DNA of 18,299 bases, from NCBI GenBank assembly GCA_964474285.1, contig CAYYSD010000053.1, positions 1 through 18,299 on the forward strand, read 5' to 3'. Positions within the stretch are counted from its first letter, which is position 1, and every line of letters begins with the position of its first letter. Both the position numbers and the translations under genes were made by a program. This DNA comes from JACRBT01 sp964474285. Its GTDB lineage: Bacteria; Chloroflexota; Dehalococcoidia; Tepidiformales; Tepidiformaceae. The notes under the pieces are model-generated. The model made no database searches. It worked only from the letters and a program-made list of their open reading frames with translations, and was not told where the DNA came from. This document shows, in pieces, positions 15,424-18,299 of this stretch.

Positions 15424-16152
15424 GTGAAACTCACGAGAAACGAACAACGGGCGGTGGTGGCGGAATTCCTGGGCACGATGTTCTTCACGCTTACGAGTTG
15501 CGGCGCCGTTGTCGCCGCGTTGGCGGTGGTTGGGGGTCTCGACGGCGCGGCACTCATCGCCATCGCCTTGGGCCACGGACTTGGCATCCTGATCGCCGTG
15601 GCTTGGACGGCCGGGATCAGCGGTGGGCACGTCAACCCTGCGGTGACCGTCGCGATGCTTATCTGCAGGAAGGTGGAGTGGCCGGTCGCGCTTCGATACA
15701 TCGTGGCGCAGTTCGCGGGAGCAGCAGCGGGAGCGGCACTGCTCAAGGTAGCGATTCCGAACGACTTCGAAGGCAAACTCGGCGTCCATGCGCTCTCGGC
15801 GCCTGTCGCCCCCGCTGAGGGCCTGCTCCTCGAGATCATGATGACGGCGCTCCTCGTGATGGTGGTTTTCCACACTGCTGTGGGCAGAAAGGGATTGGGC
15901 AATACGGCTCCGATGGCGATCGGGTTGGCGGTGCTTCTGATCCACCTGGTAGCGGTGCCGTGGACCGGGGCATCCGTGAACCCCGCGCGCTCGTTCGGAC
16001 CGGCGCTGGTCGCGAACGAATGGGCCGATTTCTGGGTCTATGCCGCCGGTCCGATTTCTGGCGGGGCGCTCGTGGGAGCCTTCTGGTTGTGGTGGAAGGA
16101 TTTCGGGGACCCGCTGGATGTGCCGGCGGAACCGCAGACGCAGAGGGTTTAG
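15424..16152 (+). CDS. MIP-family aquaporin/aquaglyceroporin
   Basis: A 242-aa six-helix channel of the major intrinsic protein family, passing water or small neutral solutes across the cytoplasmic membrane. Both NPA boxes are intact: SGGHVNPAVT (NPA 71-73) and ASVNPARSFGPA (NPA 186-188). AEFLGTMFF at 13-21 is the usual helix-1 start. Aligning to E. coli AqpZ, the aromatic/arginine filter would be His51 (AqpZ Phe43), His174, Ala183 (AqpZ Thr183) and Arg189. The two substitutions make it wider and more polar than a strict water channel and reminiscent of plant TIPs at the first position. GTG at 15424 follows GGAGG by 6 nt. The gene has its own promoter upstream and two hairpins downstream, so it is probably monocistronic. 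The true solute is not known. Confidence 0.92.
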   Translation: MKLTRNEQRAVVAEFLGTMFFTLTSCGAVVAALAVVGGLDGAALIAIALGHGLGILIAVAWTAGISGGHVNPAVTVAMLICRKVEWPVALRYIVAQFAGAAAGAALLKVAIPNDFEGKLGVHALSAPVAPAEGLLLEIMMTALLVMVVFHTAVGRKGLGNTAPMAIGLAVLLIHLVAVPWTGASVNPARSFGPALVANEWADFWVYAAGPISGGALVGAFWLWWKDFGDPLDVPAEPQTQRV

Positions 16153-16156
16153 GCGT

Positions 16157-16178
16157 CGGGTGCGTGCTGGCGCACCCG
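16157..16178. other. Hairpin immediately after the aquaporin gene
   Basis: CGGGTGCG and CGCACCCG form a perfect 8-bp stem with a 6-nt loop, starting 4 nt after the stop codon. There is no T-tract, so it is either a weak terminator or a 3' mRNA stabiliser. Confidence 0.45.
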
Positions 16179-16205
16179 GTCGAGGCAGGCCACCCCGCCG
16201 CGCAG

Positions 16206-16234
16206 AGGGCCCCCGCAGCCAATGCGGGGGCCTT
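16206..16234 (+). terminator. Strong GC hairpin, probable terminator of the aquaporin gene
   Basis: GGCCCCCGCA (16208-16217) and TGCGGGGGCC (16223-16232) are perfectly complementary with a 5-nt loop, and the stem can extend by a G-U and an A-U pair. Only TT follows, so the tail is poor for a classical intrinsic terminator, but GC-rich genomes often use such stems. Confidence 0.55.
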
Positions 16235-16332
16235 CGTGCCCCCCCCGGCCGGAATAGAGCCGTCCGATACGCCGATAGGTCTTCGCGCTGGGGGCCGGAT
16301 GACCGGAGACGCGAAACGACGATTGCGCGACA

Positions 16333-16356
16333 ATATTGTGAAGGCAGTCACAATAT
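16333..16356. promoter_or_regulatory. CRP-type palindrome upstream of the cupredoxin gene
   Basis: ATATTGTGA-AGGCAG-TCACAATAT is a perfect inverted repeat with 9-bp arms and a 6-nt spacer. It contains the CRP consensus TGTGA-N6-TCACA exactly. The site ends 7 nt before the Shine-Dalgarno and 17 nt before the start codon, a position more typical of a repressor or a start-proximal site than of an activator. It could also fold in the mRNA. No clear -35/-10 pair was found around it. Confidence 0.6.
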
Positions 16357-16372
16357 CGGCCCGGAGGGAATC

Positions 16373-16795
16373 TTGAAAATCAGCCTGGGGCCGCTACCGC
16401 GTGCGATTGTCCTGGCGGCCGCGGCAGCGGCAATGACGCTGGGGGCCGCGGCATGTGGGAGTAGCGACGACGACAAGAGCGCGCCGACGACAGCGGCGCC
16501 TGCCGGCGCGATCCAGCCGGGGACAAAGGTCGCAGCCGTCCCCGCAGGGGCGCCGCTCATCGACCAGGAGGACTTGAAGTTCAAGCCGAACGAGCTGACG
16601 GTGAAGACCGGCGATAAGGTCTACTTCAAGAACAGCGAGACCGCCGTCCACACGGTCACCATCCAGGGCAAGAACATCTCGGGGACGATGGTGCGTAACG
16701 ACATCATCGAGTGGGCCGCGCCGTCGACGGCCGGAACCTACCGGATCACCTGTGATTACCATCCACAGATGAAGGCGACCCTCACCGTCGAGTAG
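16373..16795 (+). CDS. Plastocyanin/azurin-like cupredoxin lipoprotein
   Basis: A 140-aa exported copper protein. The N-terminus has a short basic start, a hydrophobic Ala-rich stretch (11-27) and a lipobox-like AAAC with Cys28, followed by an acidic, Ala/Pro-rich tether to about residue 60. The cupredoxin domain follows, with His93 in AVHTVTI and the C-terminal loop CDYHPQM giving Cys127, His130 and Met133, a complete type 1 copper set. It would be anchored outside the membrane and carry electrons to or from a respiratory partner, or hold copper. TTG at 16373 is chosen because GGAGG lies 5 nt upstream and the signal peptide then begins correctly; an open frame further upstream is antisense-like. 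The neighbouring genes do not name a redox partner. A perfect CRP-type palindrome lies just upstream. Confidence 0.87.
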   Translation: MKISLGPLPRAIVLAAAAAAMTLGAAACGSSDDDKSAPTTAAPAGAIQPGTKVAAVPAGAPLIDQEDLKFKPNELTVKTGDKVYFKNSETAVHTVTIQGKNISGTMVRNDIIEWAAPSTAGTYRITCDYHPQMKATLTVE

Positions 16796-16801
16796 CTTCG
16801 A

Positions 16802-16831
16802 GGAGACACGATGCGCTCGAGCGTCGTCTCC
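16802..16831. other. Hairpin just after the cupredoxin stop
   Basis: GGAGAC (16802-16807) and GTCTCC (16826-16831) enclose the perfect palindrome CGCTCGAGCG (16814-16823). It begins 6 nt after the stop and has no T-tract. It may end or protect the cupredoxin transcript. Its left arm also makes a Shine-Dalgarno-like GAGGAG before an ATG at 16811, which I do not treat as a gene. Confidence 0.4.
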
Positions 16832-17002
16832 GCGGGACATGCCCCCGAACCGCCGGGCGCGTCCAACGCGATCCGACGTCGCATATGCAACATTGGCTCT
16901 CCAGACGCGGTTCAGTATGACCGCGGGGACCGCTGGCGGAGCTATCGCTCAGCCGATCGGGGCGGGCGGCAAGGCGCGACGACTGAGCGAAATGGAGGGG
17001 CG
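16832..17002. other. Intergenic stretch between cupredoxin and nadA
   Basis: No convincing coding region. Open frames here on both strands are compositionally unlike proteins and run antisense into nadA. The stretch contains one inverted repeat (TCGCTCAG at 16945-16952 with CTGAGCGA at 16983-16990, 30-nt loop), which lies 13 nt beyond the nadA stop and may act as its 3' end structure. Confidence 0.45.
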
Positions 17003-18208
17003 CTACTTGAGGGCGAGCATGCGTTCGAGCGCGACGAGGGCCCACTTGCGGGTCTCGGCGTCGACTTTGATCTCGTTCGTGACTTTGCCCTGGAGCAGCC
17101 CTTCGAGCACCCAGGCGATGTAGGCCGGGTGGATGCGATACATGGTGCTGCAGGGGCAGACGACGGGGTCGAGGCAGAAGACCTGCTTGTCCGGGTTGGC
17201 GTGGGCCAGGCGGTTTACGAGGTTGATCTCGGTGCCCACACCCCAGGCGGACCCGGCCGGCGATTCACTCACGACCTTGATGATGCGCTCGGTGGAGCCG
17301 GATTCGTCGGCGGCCTGGACGACTTCCCACTTCGTTTCCGGGTGGACGATGATCTTCACACCGGGGATTTCGCGGCGAGCCTTTTCAATCTGTTCCACTG
17401 AGAAGCGCTGATGGGTGCTGCAGTGGCCCTGCCAGAGGATGACCTTCGCCTTGCGGAGCGCGTCTTCGGTGACACCACCGCCAGGGCGGCGCCAGTTCCA
17501 GAGCACCATTTCATCGAGCGGGATGCCCATTTCGTAGCCGGTGTTGCGGCCCAGGTGCTGATCCGGAAAGAAGAGGATCTTGTCGCCGCGTTCAAAGGCG
17601 TAGTCGAAGGTGCGCGGGGCGTTGCTGGAAGTGCAGACGATGCCTTCGCGTTCGCCGACGAACGCCTTGAGGCTCGCAGTGCTGTTCATGTAGGTGATGG
17701 GAACGACCTTCGCGGAATCGCCGAGGATGGCGGTGATTTCGTCCCAGGCGGCGTAGACATCGTCGGGGTCCGCCATATCGGCCATGGAGCAACCGGCAGC
17801 CATGTTGGGCAGCATGACGCGGACCGAAGGGTCGGTGAGGATATCGGCGGATTCGGCCATGAAGTGGACGCCGCAGAACACGACGAACTCCGCGCCCTTG
17901 TGGGCGGCGGCGTGCTGGGCGAGTTTGAAGCTGTCGCCGGTGTAATCGGCGTACTTGATGACTTCGTCGCGTTGGTAGTGATGGCCGAGGATGACGAGGC
18001 GCTTGCCGAGGAGATTGCGGGCGCGCGTGATGCGCCGGTCGAGGTCTTCAGGCGTTGCGTCGAGGTATGCCCTCGGGATGTCTTGCTGCCAGGAGATGAA
18101 CGCCGGCTCTTCCGAGAGGGGGCGCGGAGTGAGACTATCGGTCGGACAGGTATCGGGGTTGGTGTAGAGCGCGAGGAGATCTTCCTTCGGCAATGTCAGT
18201 GTGGCCAT
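17003..18208 (-). CDS. nadA: Quinolinate synthase NadA
   Basis: A 401-aa cytoplasmic iron-sulfur enzyme that condenses iminoaspartate with dihydroxyacetone phosphate to quinolinate in de novo NAD synthesis. Family motifs are clear: ILGHHYQRDEVI (73-84), FCGVHFMAESADIL (111-124) with cluster Cys112, MLPNMAAGCSMADM (132-145), YMNSTASLKA (173-182), CTSSNA with Cys192, FFPDQHLGRNTGY (213-225), IVHPETKWEVVQAAD (287-301) and GTEINLVNRL (325-334). The third cluster ligand is probably Cys353 (CSTM), within VVCPCSTM. The protein is of the longer type, with an N-terminal extension of about 60 residues. ATG at 18208 follows GGGAGG by 6-7 nt. nadB and nadC are not in the window. A leader hairpin and a palindrome upstream suggest specific regulation. 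Confidence 0.95.
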   Translation of the reverse strand: MATLTLPKEDLLALYTNPDTCPTDSLTPRPLSEEPAFISWQQDIPRAYLDATPEDLDRRITRARNLLGKRLVILGHHYQRDEVIKYADYTGDSFKLAQHAAAHKGAEFVVFCGVHFMAESADILTDPSVRVMLPNMAAGCSMADMADPDDVYAAWDEITAILGDSAKVVPITYMNSTASLKAFVGEREGIVCTSSNAPRTFDYAFERGDKILFFPDQHLGRNTGYEMGIPLDEMVLWNWRRPGGGVTEDALRKAKVILWQGHCSTHQRFSVEQIEKARREIPGVKIIVHPETKWEVVQAADESGSTERIIKVVSESPAGSAWGVGTEINLVNRLAHANPDKQVFCLDPVVCPCSTMYRIHPAYIAWVLEGLLQGKVTNEIKVDAETRKWALVALERMLALK

Positions 18209-18225
18209 GTAACACCTCCCGGGGA

Positions 18226-18245
18226 GCCTCGGGGGTTTCCGAGGC
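18226..18245 (-). promoter_or_regulatory. Leader hairpin before nadA
   Basis: GCCTCGG and CCGAGGC form a perfect 7-bp stem with a 6-nt loop, ending a few bases before the nadA Shine-Dalgarno on the minus strand. It could tune translation or be an incidental GC stem. It directly abuts the palindrome at 18246-18272. Confidence 0.4.
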
Positions 18246-18272
18246 GACTTAGTGTAGGTTTAACACTAAGTC
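18246..18272. promoter_or_regulatory. Palindromic operator candidate upstream of nadA
   Basis: GACTTAGTGT and ACACTAAGTC are perfect 10-bp inverted arms around AGGTTTA. The centre lies about 50 bp before the nadA ATG, and on the minus strand the palindrome contains TACACT and TAGTGT, which are TANNNT-type -10 matches. The AT-rich palindrome stands out in this GC-rich DNA. A NAD-metabolism repressor is the natural guess, but the regulator is not encoded here. Confidence 0.6.
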
Positions 18273-18299
18273 CGTAGCTAGAATCTGCCACGCCGAGAG

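Noticed and set aside
16239..16246. Run of eight C as a possible phase-variable tract
   Set aside because: It lies about 125 nt before the cupredoxin start, outside a recognised promoter spacer or coding frame, and short C runs are common in this composition.
16811..17401. Open frame with a good GAGGAG before ATG 16811
   Set aside because: The Shine-Dalgarno-like bases are the left arm of a hairpin, the protein lacks any recognisable or globular pattern, and most of it is antisense to nadA.

Overview
The window is GC-rich bacterial DNA, densely packed with short gaps and frequent GTG/TTG starts behind good Shine-Dalgarno sites. Several traits together suggest a free-living, probably aerobic member of Chloroflexota or a similar high-GC lineage: a PMT-type membrane glycosyltransferase, an HTH-membrane-PASTA protein next to rimO, a plastocyanin-like copper lipoprotein, an acyl-CoA carboxyltransferase with a stand-alone biotin carrier, and a long-form NadA. 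The lineage is an inference from gene content. I see no insertion sequence, prophage, CRISPR array, rRNA or tRNA.

Layout. Positions 1-1380 (+) hold the 3' part of a GT-C membrane glycosyltransferase whose stop overlaps the stop of a convergent alpha/beta hydrolase (1377-2261, -). An AlkD-like DNA glycosylase follows (2346-3074, -), then a divergent SDR dehydrogenase (3171-3929, +). From 11730 down to 3933 on the minus strand runs one six-gene unit with gaps of 4, 9, 2, 25 and 42 nt: solute-binding lipoprotein, two ABC permeases, a tandem-fused family III CoA-transferase, an acyl-CoA carboxyltransferase and a 69-aa biotin carrier. A LacI-family regulator (11887-12927, +) is transcribed away from it. 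Between them lie two near-identical operator-like sites, GCAAGCGGTTG(C/T), placed around a candidate promoter for the six-gene unit. The simplest reading is a LacI-controlled pathway that imports a small organic compound, makes its CoA thioester and carboxylates it. The substrate cannot be read from sequence, and the transporter ATPases and biotin carboxylase are not in the window.

The right part is more housekeeping. An HTH-TM-PASTA protein (12980-13879) overlaps rimO (13879-15189) by one base. A 37-aa double CPRC zinc-ribbon peptide (15196-15309, -) that is easily missed follows. A MIP channel with an unusual predicted selectivity filter (15424-16152) comes next, then two hairpins, then a cupredoxin lipoprotein (16373-16795) preceded by a perfect CRP-type palindrome. 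Last is nadA (17003-18208, -), preceded by a hairpin and a 10-bp-arm palindrome that may be a NAD-responsive operator.

The most notable observations are the LacI / ABC importer / double CoA-transferase / carboxyltransferase unit with its paired operators, the Asp-to-Glu change in one half of the CoA-transferase, the altered AlkD pocket, and the regulatory palindromes before the cupredoxin and nadA genes.
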